Under the pieces are notes generated by a model. It ran no database searches, was not told where the DNA came from, and saw nothing but the letters and a program-made list of their open reading frames with translations. The position numbers and the translations under genes were made by a program. From Elusimicrobiota bacterium (lineage in GTDB: Bacteria > Elusimicrobiota > Elusimicrobia > 2-02-FULL-39-32): 57,201 bases of DNA. This document shows, one piece after another, positions 41,501 to 47,191 of the stretch (position 1 is its first letter; every line of letters starts with the position of its first letter). The stretch spans positions 1 through 57,201 of the forward strand of contig JAKFYJ010000012.1 of NCBI GenBank assembly GCA_021730935.1, given 5' to 3'.

Positions 41501-43987
41501 CTTCATTTCGCAATCATCGGATCGATCGCGCGCTTTGGCGATGACCTATGGACCCATGTTTATTGGAAAGATTATGTTTTTAACACCTCGGTGTATGAGG
41601 TCTCCCTCCATGCATCCGTCACGAGCGCTCTGGCCGCGCTGGCGTTCTCCAACCCGTTAATGTCCTTCCCCTCCGTCCTTGTTGCCTCCCTCCTGACCTG
41701 GAGGCATTATTACATGAACACCCGCGCATATGGATATGAGGATGAATTATCTCAGGAATATGAATCAGCCATGGATCGCATAGCTCCGGCAGATTGGGGC
41801 GGGCAAAGAGATATGTCGATACTGGACCGCAATAGCTTTGGGATTCGGGATATTCCTGCGCTTGAGAAGGCTTATCGCGCAACCACGAAAGTTCTCCTGT
41901 TTATAAATACCAACCCTACTTCATATATTTCATATAGGCATCCGGAAGAAGATGTCTTGCGTTTGCGCCTGGGAAAAATTATCAAGGCGTTGGAGCGCCT
42001 CCCTTACAAACGGCCTCAGCCTTCAGCGGGGAATCCTGATGTGGGCGCTGGGTTCGGGCAGAGTTCGTTGCCGTCACAGGCGCGTCCGGATAGAAATGAA
42101 GATGATTCGTTTGTGGAACGGCTGTCCAACGGCATAACCATCGCGGGCGTATTTGACGGGCTTGGCAAGTATTCATTCGCCGATACAGCCAGCACGATCG
42201 CCAAAGAAAAGGTGCAGTCCGCTCTGAATAAATTAAACGGATCCGAATCGGAATCGCAGATAATAAAGATCATGAAAGGGGCCATGTCCGCCGCGGAAGA
42301 GGCAATGTCAACGACTTTTAAGCGCAAGGAAACCGGGACCACTGCGGTTGTGGCTGTTGTGGTTCCGCACAAAGACGGGACAACGCGAGTCCTGGTTGCC
42401 AGCGCAGGAGATTCCCGTGCATATCTCAGGAGCCGGAATGGCAAATTGGAACCTCTCACCATTGATAATTTGGGCGCCGATTCGATCCCTCGCGGACATG
42501 TGCTGACTCTGGAGGAAGTCCGAAAGAGGCTTCGGAAATCTCCGCAAGCATTGTTGTCCAGCGCGTTGAATGAGCGGGACCTTCACAGATTGGATACCGG
42601 AGCATCTCTATTCCGAAATAGAAATTTAACGGACAATTATTTGTCGGGCTACAGTGAATCTGATCCGATCATCACTGTGACGACAGTTCAGAACGGTTCG
42701 CAGATTATTTTGACTTCAGACGGAATTCACGACAATCTGACGGACCGGGAGATACAAAAAATTGCTCGGACAGGCACGCTCACACCCGAACGCTTGGCGA
42801 GAGAGCTGGTCAGGACTGCCAGTATACGCGGGGATCAAACGCATATGCGTTCGAAACGAGATGACATGACGGCGGTTGTGGTTTCAGTTCAAAACCCATT
42901 TGCCCGTGAGCGCCAGAGTCGCACTTTCTTTGACGCTCTTCGGGGGATCAGCGGGATGTTTGTTCTCTTCATGCTTGGGGGAATTGTTGATTCCGCATGG
43001 AGCGCGCCTATGAATGCTCATCCATATGCGGCGGCATTTGCGCCTGCGCTCTTTTTCTCTGTGTTCGCTTTTGGCCTTGGTTTTATCGCCGCTCATACCG
43101 CCTCAAAAGTTGCACGGTGGGCGGCCAGCGCTTATGCGTCTTTAAGATCGAGATTTTTGAGTGCAAACCCTGTTAATCAGCCCAAATCTCCCTCAGCCCG
43201 AGAAGAAATCGCGCTCAACATTGCGCGCGCGGTCTTTGCGGCGGCGGCCCTCAACGGGGCGTCCAGCGCGGCTTCGGCTCAAGCTACAGGGAAAGCCATT
43301 CAGACTGTTCTCGGCAATCCTTCTAATTCCGTGACATCGTCGATCAACCCTGTGAGTGATATCGCGGCGAACATTTCTGAAGACGAATTGAGAACGGCTT
43401 TTAATGAGGTCAGACGGGAAACAAATCAAACTCCTTCGAGAGAAGATATCCTCCGCGGCGCCTCCGCAATGGCCGAAGAGGGATTCATATATGGGGATTT
43501 CAGCGCAAACATCGCGAATCTCAAGGGCAATTCTCTCATCGTGATCCGAGTCAGGGACAACAGCGAGATTGATTCTGCCATCCATAACGCGAACGCCGCA
43601 TTGGCCAGCAGAAATAAAGCTCAGGTCGTTTTTGCAGTGTCTGCAAATGTTGAATCGAGCAGGATTGAAGCTCATGAGGGATATAGTGCCGGACCTATGA
43701 AAACAGCTCCTGTTCAGGATCTGAAAACATTGCCCGACGCCATAAACACCGCCTTGAAACTCAAAGCGGGGGCCGAGATTCCCTTTGGAGCCAATCTCCT
43801 CATGATGCCTCAAGGGTCCATGTCCGAGATTCAGGAAGCCATGAGCGACGAAACCTTCTCGTCCTTTATCAGCCGCAACGCCTTCAGCTTCATGTGGCTG
43901 AACGGCCTCCTCTCCACCCCGATCCTGAGGATGAATGACATGCAGAGCGTCTTTGACGCCATCGCCTTCATAGCCAAATCGGCGTAA
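29549..43987 (+). CDS. giant multi-domain secreted/membrane protein with PP2C domain
   Basis: This is a single open frame of 4812 codons. Residues 1-37 are a signal peptide (LLSVFLFSSIAPAYAQA). Residues about 125-540 resemble TIKI/ChaN-like proteins (VLNLQDVHMNAEAQ, VALEGAF, VTGGYHSEG). Membrane segments occur near 653-715, 838-900, 1011-1057, 1474-1496, 1704-1818, 3099-3136, 3214-3268, 3942-4057 and 4468-4518. Internal signal-like stretches end SGSALAYDG (about 1455) and LPTLSHAATIG (about 2064). Four tandem HTH-like repeats span about 3292-3546. A PP2C phosphatase domain spans about 4170-4450 (RNEDDSF, VFDGLG, SAGDSRAYL, LTSDGIHDN, KRDDMTAVV). Base composition shifts between modules; 35.1-38.1 kb, for example, is more AT-rich. 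I chose ATG 29549 over GTG 29534 because 29534 lies in the terminator stem. Giant ORFs are known in Omnitrophota. The function is unknown. Confidence 0.9.
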   Translation: MEYKLKISTWDKIKKTFTSGLLSVFLFSSIAPAYAQASVWEERRAAVAKMKEAEKPLAEPQETLLAQLPRIHQTALPNFGAALGEQPSVLDSLPTAAVSHIPITNLKLPLAYANLKSAHFPAGWKPSDLTVLNLQDVHMNAEAQTNISKSLQGLIEQGQVDMVALEGAFKDIDVSGFRSFEDQKSVRMVADYFLKENKLSGAIHTALTSPPPRPSEARSRPEGADKSFPSFVGVDDQKLHAEHIQAYKDSVGQAAALKKDLEQKEAELNQRKASVYNPALLAFDRKVSAYRTGSLPLGDYVKDLSVVRDPEPVVGTFLKALSMEKSLDFDKVEAERGKMVQALVAELSQAQQTQLMNMSLAFRMGKVSNADFYKYLDALCWKAGIAIKKYPAMQAYVEYVVVSDRINAEAFLSELRSMESRIYESLSQTKEEKVIIARSRQIYLTGKLLDFSLTPEEWNEYKDSADANPALSTFKSFFEHAQLRDSALTGNLLSQAALKHAKLAVLVTGGYHSEGVTKILHDKGIATITMAPKITKIEGAKGTEYLSVFTQEKTPLEKLFDGDRLFVVQTPLTASIAGQIASIVEVFSKVTHGISQGTSSLASLMVGYGNEFAVHWKIAKGGNTAIETSGPQGIVESTLSLTEDGSGIANVTFGQAIGAAVFLGAISGLSAAFGPQILRAAAQHWTAVQIAPVLAAMLTGLLVFYPALAKYRPVVVLMSGIQRIHGTNPSNQTHAGSDQDFQGNQRNRNPVPEPARDVAQISRGALEAQLAYINQQIVIAQASLIHLEGDELSKKQAEISRLTAQARIIEIQLESAPRNGAPAAAPQKTSLTSLATTIITKWVILPAFALATVAAVISGYLGVPVMNYLTAMPVLFQVPLILFSGVSLYWGILALAGLAGSGMSRANRFSDDYVSVYGVSWWLETFVTMAIHMAYYFNERLADEWTYKFLMSHYTNEELKNEPNNLPNLIKKYGLRSYTGYRGQFYKEISAEDAELLRSWMVRKHALSDIYVLHFVGLLFTAIFLPFLYLGNLPVDNIIGVSGAFIFGFPAIRHLVHNIRSPYKLTTSDGNRPAAAIPSATNPAESGSNWQQQKEAVFSAVRKERENRSGLYAQVSVKVDDKSVIIRSNADINNDLDLALEELRFSRLQGGYDVSLMVSSLEHSGIVVITANDERAGEPALEWMREQQTAASRIYMGFLETKIRNEFETFLGLAGTTLSDALPREITPLQRMIVLGMGEAAMSNSKRQRAREGAAPQFKDFYLIHAVEHIQYFARITRSVDPTAGSEKFGRLLSEARFRIRQAQLDELLAKRVSEVNRDEVLSLVKEWLGLPESHSIVLDGPLDIGESVTQRQLLERRSPSLRRAAGQFSQSARVPVLISGEIQPNAVHFYEDVKLAEIKKAVDAYNLSGSNSQTWVISLGRSAASFFRGTSVRRSVGVSALTIILWSFASGSALAYDGSALNATKDFILTENGILVLIFGVIILVGAAAVLFARHTANSYLREIEPSRPSQPNRINFSVPEGGDLSEGDLENLDGGGSLALKRLRSLNLTVDVDRLSSTQRVSFDNYLRAMEEVVRAMDKLIQGDVSADFEVDAARAQLGRAENELMQNGIPAETVGLWGRAFDRLLLEVFNFGATPAAAIPGVVDLIKNWLAKTAKFPWLRSLGVNLLGLGLVDPNNKKDLQDAIIIKAAPRIESTAWILTHLLTFAGWAVLNYFGKSLGLEQYSSLYIWGTGIILSVIAGFMHTQVYRWNKATGTWELGEAGNITKIWLSAMFLLIHSPYLYGLSSGASVLSTVIYAAFSIVAAHRLYNRIAQKSGGFLPAAAINFSEFVPSVIGHFFQRGHSGSVNRGGTSSITRAAYKARKAALDARTQGANNQDEFATAKDGSYSNSAYKQTAQFMLKYLNSQDYSDKVRPLTPANILSDYRTPGFWRNELGQGITPETAVAISAHIFSEIGVNLSPEYEGSYSNYINNFKTKLAQLAGVNAPAAVGYTPSSPEDRNSHFTRHPENLRVPASVKFADGNALEASLAGERRAGRGRIATVASVMLLALLLPTLSHAATIGMTAMPAVSGNWGEILAGLVLSAGAVAVSGVFQTSQSPKKKIGIIVDDQDPALKRALEASGELRVVSDSQGLMYGEKIGFYLISKGEDAVNKLKARGIPNSRIMYLGDARLKGENFGIHPISKTDLIASGERANSFLAQYVRSVPLIEAIEFVTSKKWEINQNSYEEGVSVSVSDYRAGEQHVILKLALGKIGREAFVDIKLDEEDFKDGWRLWRFNDKEAPAKFLSKFLRNSGFPELGVSLKLSEIQLVEAYIKGLGNTSGSLTTQATYNRFSYLPRWFVSAFIAPFTEREVYADAARAMREGKEIDAIQILAEFARDHLNILPTTDLVRRFEYSSDYVERMNRAHARGARFGAASLFETVVNVASHSWHNITHKLKLTTDTPQNIHGFIVWTTRSLLKEINEYDQQYRYSLTKSREAFVTRINNIIERERSVQDGSELDSLRAETIQLAKDIRAMHVCIVALEDQALAAYVAFKFQPKFNDAVRLHKKAKAADTVEEIIEITKEFAKLYPANDDASGSQPSGAVSVYDELNNAAKTPEGIVRIVGILKGIRAALIEEYAQDSAAKARYRMESKLSDEFIKAHPNSSVQNIFLSMIKDPDSLSSAIRAVDGALYDLQTGRPLHEFGDDTLAVLYLVRISMNESPAGFLRTEESALARALRDQNQLSRILEKLGRLTAYQIDNYPHDDTQVYADYRIEFEDLQKMASEIAVLQQRINDGKPVLFITNKNLGFRILAEFENEYDRFYRETVAKIVEASRTSQTWNKTSWISFYARVVDFIRNIESQLSDDEIDYYARQVHDIGYFQGQSARAGNPMNAFVGGKITPAQETMLDSSRANVKRYFSKHDKPGSVKLNLSDVLPEKRSEFLRLSGKQFEDSQVSALDEQTNIFNSFAMSWDELLRDAENWNDMGAQKKFLRSKQTTAVAGTLVLLRMKGNLSDHEMNEATNAIWRYTGQFDGEYAWDGTDRNGQADPEGWRRSNPLVSKPLKDMSEDELAKDEPIWKAVKNAQAAKNSGSLTSLGTLEHAWRNLAVGSALFGVYAYGMFGFTLLFAAATGLVYAVTAYILVSWMRSGVQGEALREKTAKHLVAWWWEAPEIFWMGMQYGYDLVYKLKDQADKNHNARLMKFLENHPDAEEYMRTRYFALDKMVDGVFDYMMIGLVTSCLVMIAKGIFPDLASNSVWVKVSLHILFGPAAGFLFWKHGIHNFRNPEASLTSGAAEAVANGSRGRQSRVIASRIDQYLKNYEGILNKLKMARALNVSPGTLSNHGVSSKVKEINRLRAENEPGRKLIHENPLEAVKEFLRKHPGGLLRINREMSKSLKVSVRTIVNYVIRYDIAELVRNENERRKVSEPEKKLIALNVEDAIKFFLRDYNGVLKVSHLAQELGIPKRTADYYLHKDMVQAENERRMREEPSRILVSKNIDDVIKDYLKKHSGKFDVTAMAKELNVSRRTLFRRSLSKMARDENRRRLKSEPTRPLLSINPSNTSEHGALASLRIFLKYNPKTWIGRAWVRLYHAPLDEMKEINAIVEAIWMSDFTLAAERICNFLVGHYQLTPVKLNGDAKAKLAAQLASSNFSQSFDFTKAAEHISAFLSKSLKDPLSFSPQSHFVRANGILKIVSKIIQAREQGKNGNLANRFWHTLHNLRNIGRSEFSLSKPVGTLRISDLSGTVYIPREINSWEVSEAFYILKRYFGNILVRDITHAHIKFLLENDRIISISQLEALKTVLSNSGADLRSPFDGIDPAMAKEINRVITRVSEKEDEAFVARLDDIKLLDYWKSHLKREYRDRAEEFHREFMKLLDYKISEWKIKDLFRRSQPNSSHLYRFNDFEILGKALREIQRELVLKADAPSASGRPGSLNPFSDIYTRNWAGFVEGLLFPALTAVLAQVLSAHIPFMQDSATAQALAAFLTAGLGLFGLHFAIIGSIARFGDDLWTHVYWKDYVFNTSVYEVSLHASVTSALAALAFSNPLMSFPSVLVASLLTWRHYYMNTRAYGYEDELSQEYESAMDRIAPADWGGQRDMSILDRNSFGIRDIPALEKAYRATTKVLLFINTNPTSYISYRHPEEDVLRLRLGKIIKALERLPYKRPQPSAGNPDVGAGFGQSSLPSQARPDRNEDDSFVERLSNGITIAGVFDGLGKYSFADTASTIAKEKVQSALNKLNGSESESQIIKIMKGAMSAAEEAMSTTFKRKETGTTAVVAVVVPHKDGTTRVLVASAGDSRAYLRSRNGKLEPLTIDNLGADSIPRGHVLTLEEVRKRLRKSPQALLSSALNERDLHRLDTGASLFRNRNLTDNYLSGYSESDPIITVTTVQNGSQIILTSDGIHDNLTDREIQKIARTGTLTPERLARELVRTASIRGDQTHMRSKRDDMTAVVVSVQNPFARERQSRTFFDALRGISGMFVLFMLGGIVDSAWSAPMNAHPYAAAFAPALFFSVFAFGLGFIAAHTASKVARWAASAYASLRSRFLSANPVNQPKSPSAREEIALNIARAVFAAAALNGASSAASAQATGKAIQTVLGNPSNSVTSSINPVSDIAANISEDELRTAFNEVRRETNQTPSREDILRGASAMAEEGFIYGDFSANIANLKGNSLIVIRVRDNSEIDSAIHNANAALASRNKAQVVFAVSANVESSRIEAHEGYSAGPMKTAPVQDLKTLPDAINTALKLKAGAEIPFGANLLMMPQGSMSEIQEAMSDETFSSFISRNAFSFMWLNGLLSTPILRMNDMQSVFDAIAFIAKSA
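30174..30223 (+). repeat. GC-rich palindromic insert inside the giant gene
   Basis: A short stretch of stacked palindromes is read in frame. Stem 30180-30187 (CGCCTCGC) pairs with 30192-30199, GAGATCTC follows, then a 5-bp hairpin 30206-30220, with GTCC/GGAC at the ends. It encodes PPPRPSEARSRPEGAD (residues about 208-224), which breaks up an otherwise ordinary helical sequence. This resembles the protein-coding palindromic elements known from Rickettsia. Only one copy is seen here. Confidence 0.6.
43958..43987 (+). repeat. 30-bp direct repeat, left copy (end of giant gene)
   Basis: The last nine sense codons and stop of the giant gene (AIAFIAKSA) recur at 44538-44567 with one mismatch (A at 43972, C at 44552). 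The 550 bp between the copies contain only the DUF4160/DUF2442 pair and its promoter. Confidence 0.85.
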
Positions 43988-44026
43988 TCAACGATTCAAT
44001 TCGCTTTTTAAACAACTTGCGTTTTG

Positions 44027-44056
44027 TTGAGACTCTAATCTAAAAAATGTTATATT
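44027..44056 (+). promoter_or_regulatory. promoter of the DUF4160/DUF2442 pair, near-leaderless
   Basis: TTGAGA (44027-44032) and TATATT (44051-44056) are 18 nt apart (17 if the -10 is read as TTATAT). The ATG at 44062 follows 5 nt later. It lies inside the 550-bp segment between the direct repeats, so the module carries its own promoter. Confidence 0.55.
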
Positions 44057-44061
44057 GAGGC

Positions 44062-44303
44062 ATGCCCACGGTCATCCGAGAGCGACGATACAGGCTTTAC
44101 TTTTATTCCAACGAAAACAGAGAACCTCCGCACATTCATGTTCAGTATCAGTCCTATCTGCAAAATTTTGGATCGAACCTGTATCTTTGTCCAGAAATTT
44201 GGGAATGAGCGTGTCAGAATTGCGAAATGCCTTACAGATCGTTCAAAAACACGAGAAACTCATAAAGGAGATTTGGAGTGAGCACTTTGGCAAGAAAGCT
44301 TGA
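44062..44303 (+). pseudogene. DUF4160 toxin-like gene with a frameshift
   Basis: The N-terminal half reads from ATG 44062 as MPTVIRERRYRLYFYSNENR then EPPHIHV, the classic DUF4160 start. The C-terminal half AKFWIEPVSLSRNLGM... to SEHFGKKA is in another frame and ends at 44303. The shift falls between about 44143 and 44165. Unshifted, the first frame stops at TGA 44206. One indel therefore breaks the gene, either by real inactivation or by a sequencing/assembly error. DUF4160 proteins are usually paired with DUF2442 proteins, as here, in putative toxin-antitoxin modules. The start of the partner overlaps its 3' end. Confidence 0.8.
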
Positions 44304-44538
44304 ACCTGAACCCATCGCCAGAAAAGTGACTTTTACAGATATGTTTTTGTGTCTGCACCTCACCGACGGTCGCGAGATCCGCGTTCCTCTGGATTTTTAT
44401 CCCCGATTGAGAAATGCATCAAAAAAGCTGAGAGAAAATTATAAAATTCTCGGTATGGGAACCGGCATCCACTGGCCCGCCCTTGACGAAGACTTGTCGG
44501 TTGACGGCATCGTTGCAGGACGGCCCAGCAGGTTTTAG
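44278..44538 (+). CDS. DUF2442 domain protein (putative antitoxin)
   Basis: This 86-aa protein has the family motifs LTDGREIRVPLDFYPRL, GIHWPALDEDLSVDGI and a final AGRPSRF. DUF2442 proteins are small and usually encoded next to DUF4160, forming a proposed toxin-antitoxin pair. The start is GTG at 44278, overlapping the DUF4160 3' end by 26 nt. Its stop codon TAG overlaps the first base of the right 30-bp direct repeat. The gene is intact although the presumed toxin is frameshifted. Confidence 0.88.
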   Translation: MSTLARKLEPEPIARKVTFTDMFLCLHLTDGREIRVPLDFYPRLRNASKKLRENYKILGMGTGIHWPALDEDLSVDGIVAGRPSRF

Positions 44539-44567
44539 CCATCGCCTTCATCGCCAAATCGGCGTAA
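44538..44567 (+). repeat. 30-bp direct repeat, right copy
   Basis: This is a second copy of the giant gene's final codons and stop, starting at the last base of the DUF2442 stop codon. The pair looks like an attachment-site or target duplication that keeps the host gene's C-terminus intact after insertion. Confidence 0.85.
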
Positions 44568-44580
44568 ACCACAAACCGTC

Positions 44581-44609
44581 TTCCATAACTCCCGCATTTT
44601 TTGTAAAAT
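44581..44609 (+). promoter_or_regulatory. weak candidate promoter of the downstream SDR operon
   Basis: A TAAAAT -10 box is at 44604-44609, 11 nt before the ATG at 44621. The expected -35 position (44581-44586, TTCCAT) is a poor match. No Shine-Dalgarno is visible. Confidence 0.35.
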
Positions 44610-44620
44610 CTCCAGCTTAC

Positions 44621-45616
44621 ATGAATACTCTCGTCACCGGCGGAGCCGGGTTTATTGGGAGCCACCTCGTCGACCGCCTGATCAAAGACGGCCATTCCGT
44701 CACCGTTTTGGACAACTTTTCAACAGGCCGCCCCGCCAACCTCGCGCATCTCAAAAATAACAATAAACTGAAACTTGTGGAAGCTGACATCGCAGATTTC
44801 GCGGCGATTGAACCTCATTTCAAGGGCATCGACTGGGTTTTTCATATTGCGGCCCTGGCGGACATCGTCCCGTCCATTCAGAACCCTCTGGCCTATCATC
44901 GGTCCAATGTGGACGGCACAGCCTCCGTTTTGGAAGCGTCCCGCAAGCACGGCATCAAGAAACTCCAATATGCCGCCTCTTCCTCGTGTTACGGCATTCC
45001 GGACGCTTATCCCACTTTGGAGACCGCTGAAATCCGCCCGCAATATCCTTATGCCCTCACGAAAAATTTGGGGGAACAGATGGTCATGCATTGGGGCCAG
45101 GTTTATAAATTGCCCGTCGTTTCCACCCGATTTTTTAATGTCTATGGTCCCCGCTCAAGAACTTCAGGAACTTATGGCGCTGTGTTCGGAGTTTTCCTGG
45201 CGCAGAAGCTGAAAAATCAGCCTTTCACCGTTGTGGGCGACGGAACTCAAACGCGCGACTTCACTTTCGTGACCGACATCGTGGACGCGGTTGTGACGGC
45301 GGTTCAATCCAATGTTTCGGGCGAGATCTTCAACATCGGGTCCGGCAAACCCACCAGCGTCAACAGAATTGTGGAACTCCTGGGGGGACCCGTGACTTAT
45401 GTTCCCAAACGGCCCGGAGAACCGGACTGCACATTTGCGGACATCTCCAAAATTTCCCGCGTTCTCGGCTGGAAACCCAAAATCAAAATTGAGGAAGGCG
45501 TGAAAATCCTCATCGAAAACATAGACTATTGGCGGGAAGCTCCCGTGTGGACGAAAGATTCCATTGCGGAAGCCACCAAAGACTGGTTTAAATATCTTGC
45601 TCCCTCGGCTAAATAA
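44621..45616 (+). CDS. UDP-sugar 4-epimerase-like SDR
   Basis: This 331-aa extended SDR has TGGAGFIGSHLVDRL at the N-terminus, SSSCYG at the substrate Ser and YALTK as the catalytic Tyr/Lys. It also has FNVYGPRSRTSGTYG and the TRDFTFVTDIVDA segment. These place it in the UDP-glucose/UDP-GlcNAc 4-epimerase or dehydratase group (WbpP/GalE-like). The precise substrate is open. The start is ATG 44621. The frame open to 44483 runs back through the direct repeat and DUF2442 and is not used. It heads a forward sugar operon. Confidence 0.85.
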   Translation: MNTLVTGGAGFIGSHLVDRLIKDGHSVTVLDNFSTGRPANLAHLKNNNKLKLVEADIADFAAIEPHFKGIDWVFHIAALADIVPSIQNPLAYHRSNVDGTASVLEASRKHGIKKLQYAASSSCYGIPDAYPTLETAEIRPQYPYALTKNLGEQMVMHWGQVYKLPVVSTRFFNVYGPRSRTSGTYGAVFGVFLAQKLKNQPFTVVGDGTQTRDFTFVTDIVDAVVTAVQSNVSGEIFNIGSGKPTSVNRIVELLGGPVTYVPKRPGEPDCTFADISKISRVLGWKPKIKIEEGVKILIENIDYWREAPVWTKDSIAEATKDWFKYLAPSAK

Positions 45617-45617
45617 A

Positions 45618-47180
45618 ATGAAAACCATCGAAAATAACATGCCTTCATCAAAATTTAAAAGCGAGCTCAAGATCATGAGCCTGGACACGCTTGCAGGGAT
45701 CACGCATGATCTCAAGAAGCGCGGCAAAAAAGTCGTGCTCTGCCACGGGGTGTTCGACCTCCTGCACCCGGGCCACATCCTTCATTTTGAAGCGGCGAAA
45801 AAACAGGGAGACGTCCTCGTGGTCACCCTCACCAAAGACCAGTTCGTGAACAAAGGCCCGGGGCGTCCGGTTTATAACCAGCGCCTGCGCGCGGAGTCCA
45901 TTGCGTCTTTGGGCTGCGTCGATTATGTCGCCCTGAACGAAGGCCCCATCGCCGTGGACCTGATAAAAAAAATTAAGCCTGATGTGTATGCCAAGGGCGC
46001 GGATTATGAAAACCCGCAGGACGACATCACGGGCAAGATCAAGGACGAGCAGGAAGCCGTCCGTTCCGTCGGAGGCCGAATCCATTTCACGCACGAGGTG
46101 ACCTTCAGCTCCACCGAAATCATCAACCGCCATTACATGATTTATCCCGACCAGGCGCAGGAATTTTTGGAAAAGTTCCGCAAAAAATATTCCGTTCAGA
46201 CCGTTGTGGACACGCTCAAGAAACTCAACAGCCTGAAAGTCCTTGTGATCGGGGACACCATCATCGACGAATATCATTATTGCAGTCCGATGGGGAAATC
46301 TCCCAAGGAATCCATCGTCGCCTCCAAATTTCTGCGCGCCGAAGCATTCGCGGGCGGCATTTTGGCCTGCGCCAACCACACGGCGGGGTTCTGCGGCAAT
46401 GTCCAGGTGGTGAGCGTTCTCGGCAAAGAAAATTCCCGGGAAGAATTTATTCTGGATCATTTGAAGCCCCATGTGAAACCCAAACTTTTCTTCAGGGATG
46501 ACGCCCCCACGGTGGTGAAGCGCCGCTTCGTCTGGGACCCGTTCCTGGTCAAGATGTTCGAAGTCGTTTTCATCGACGACCGCCCTCTTTCCGGCAAAAA
46601 TGAGAAGCAGGTTCATGATTATTTGTCCAAAGTCATCGGCCAATACGACATGGTGATCGTGACGGATTATGGCCACGGGTTCCTCTCCAAGAATTTGATT
46701 GATCTGATCTGCAAAAAATCCAAGTTCCTGGCGGTCAACACCCAGACCAACAGCGCCAACACCGGATACAACACCATCCACAAATATCCCCGCGCGGATT
46801 ATGTCTGCATCGATGAGCCCGAAATGAGGCTGGCCCACCAGGACAAGTTCGGGAACCTGGAAGACCTGATTTTGAAAACGGCCAAGAGCATGAAGTGCAA
46901 ATATGTGACAGTGACCCGCGGACATTTGGGTTCTCTCACATATTCCAAGAAAGACGGGTTTTCTCAGATCCCCATTTTCTCGAAGGAAATCGTGGACCGC
47001 GTGGGAGCGGGCGACGCCTTCCTGGCTGTCACGGCCCCCTGCGCCGCGGCCGGTGTGCCGAGCGACCTGATCGGCTTCATCGGGAACTCCGTCGGAGCCC
47101 TGGCGGTGAGGATCGTCGGAAACCGCACGGCGGTTGAACCTGTGCCCCTCTTAAAATTTATCACGGCTTTATTAAAATAA
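45618..47180 (+). CDS. HldE-like bifunctional protein, nucleotidyltransferase-PfkB kinase order
   Basis: This 520-aa fusion begins with a cytidylyltransferase-type domain (CHGVFDLLHPGH with HxGH at residues 50-53). It continues from about residue 205 into a PfkB/ribokinase domain (VLVIGDTIIDEY, then the catalytic VDRVGAGDAF). E. coli HldE has the same two activities for ADP-heptose synthesis but with the kinase first, so the order here is reversed. With the GmhA-like isomerase just downstream, phosphorylation and nucleotide activation of a heptose-like sugar is the natural reading. The start is ATG 45618, 1 nt after the SDR stop. Confidence 0.87.
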   Translation: MKTIENNMPSSKFKSELKIMSLDTLAGITHDLKKRGKKVVLCHGVFDLLHPGHILHFEAAKKQGDVLVVTLTKDQFVNKGPGRPVYNQRLRAESIASLGCVDYVALNEGPIAVDLIKKIKPDVYAKGADYENPQDDITGKIKDEQEAVRSVGGRIHFTHEVTFSSTEIINRHYMIYPDQAQEFLEKFRKKYSVQTVVDTLKKLNSLKVLVIGDTIIDEYHYCSPMGKSPKESIVASKFLRAEAFAGGILACANHTAGFCGNVQVVSVLGKENSREEFILDHLKPHVKPKLFFRDDAPTVVKRRFVWDPFLVKMFEVVFIDDRPLSGKNEKQVHDYLSKVIGQYDMVIVTDYGHGFLSKNLIDLICKKSKFLAVNTQTNSANTGYNTIHKYPRADYVCIDEPEMRLAHQDKFGNLEDLILKTAKSMKCKYVTVTRGHLGSLTYSKKDGFSQIPIFSKEIVDRVGAGDAFLAVTAPCAAAGVPSDLIGFIGNSVGALAVRIVGNRTAVEPVPLLKFITALLK

Positions 47181-47191
47181 GGAGACAAAAC

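Noticed and set aside
45648-46925. 425-codon minus-strand frame opposite the HldE-like gene, and a similar 339-codon frame at 47818-48837.
   Set aside because: Both are mirror-frame shadows of well-supported genes.
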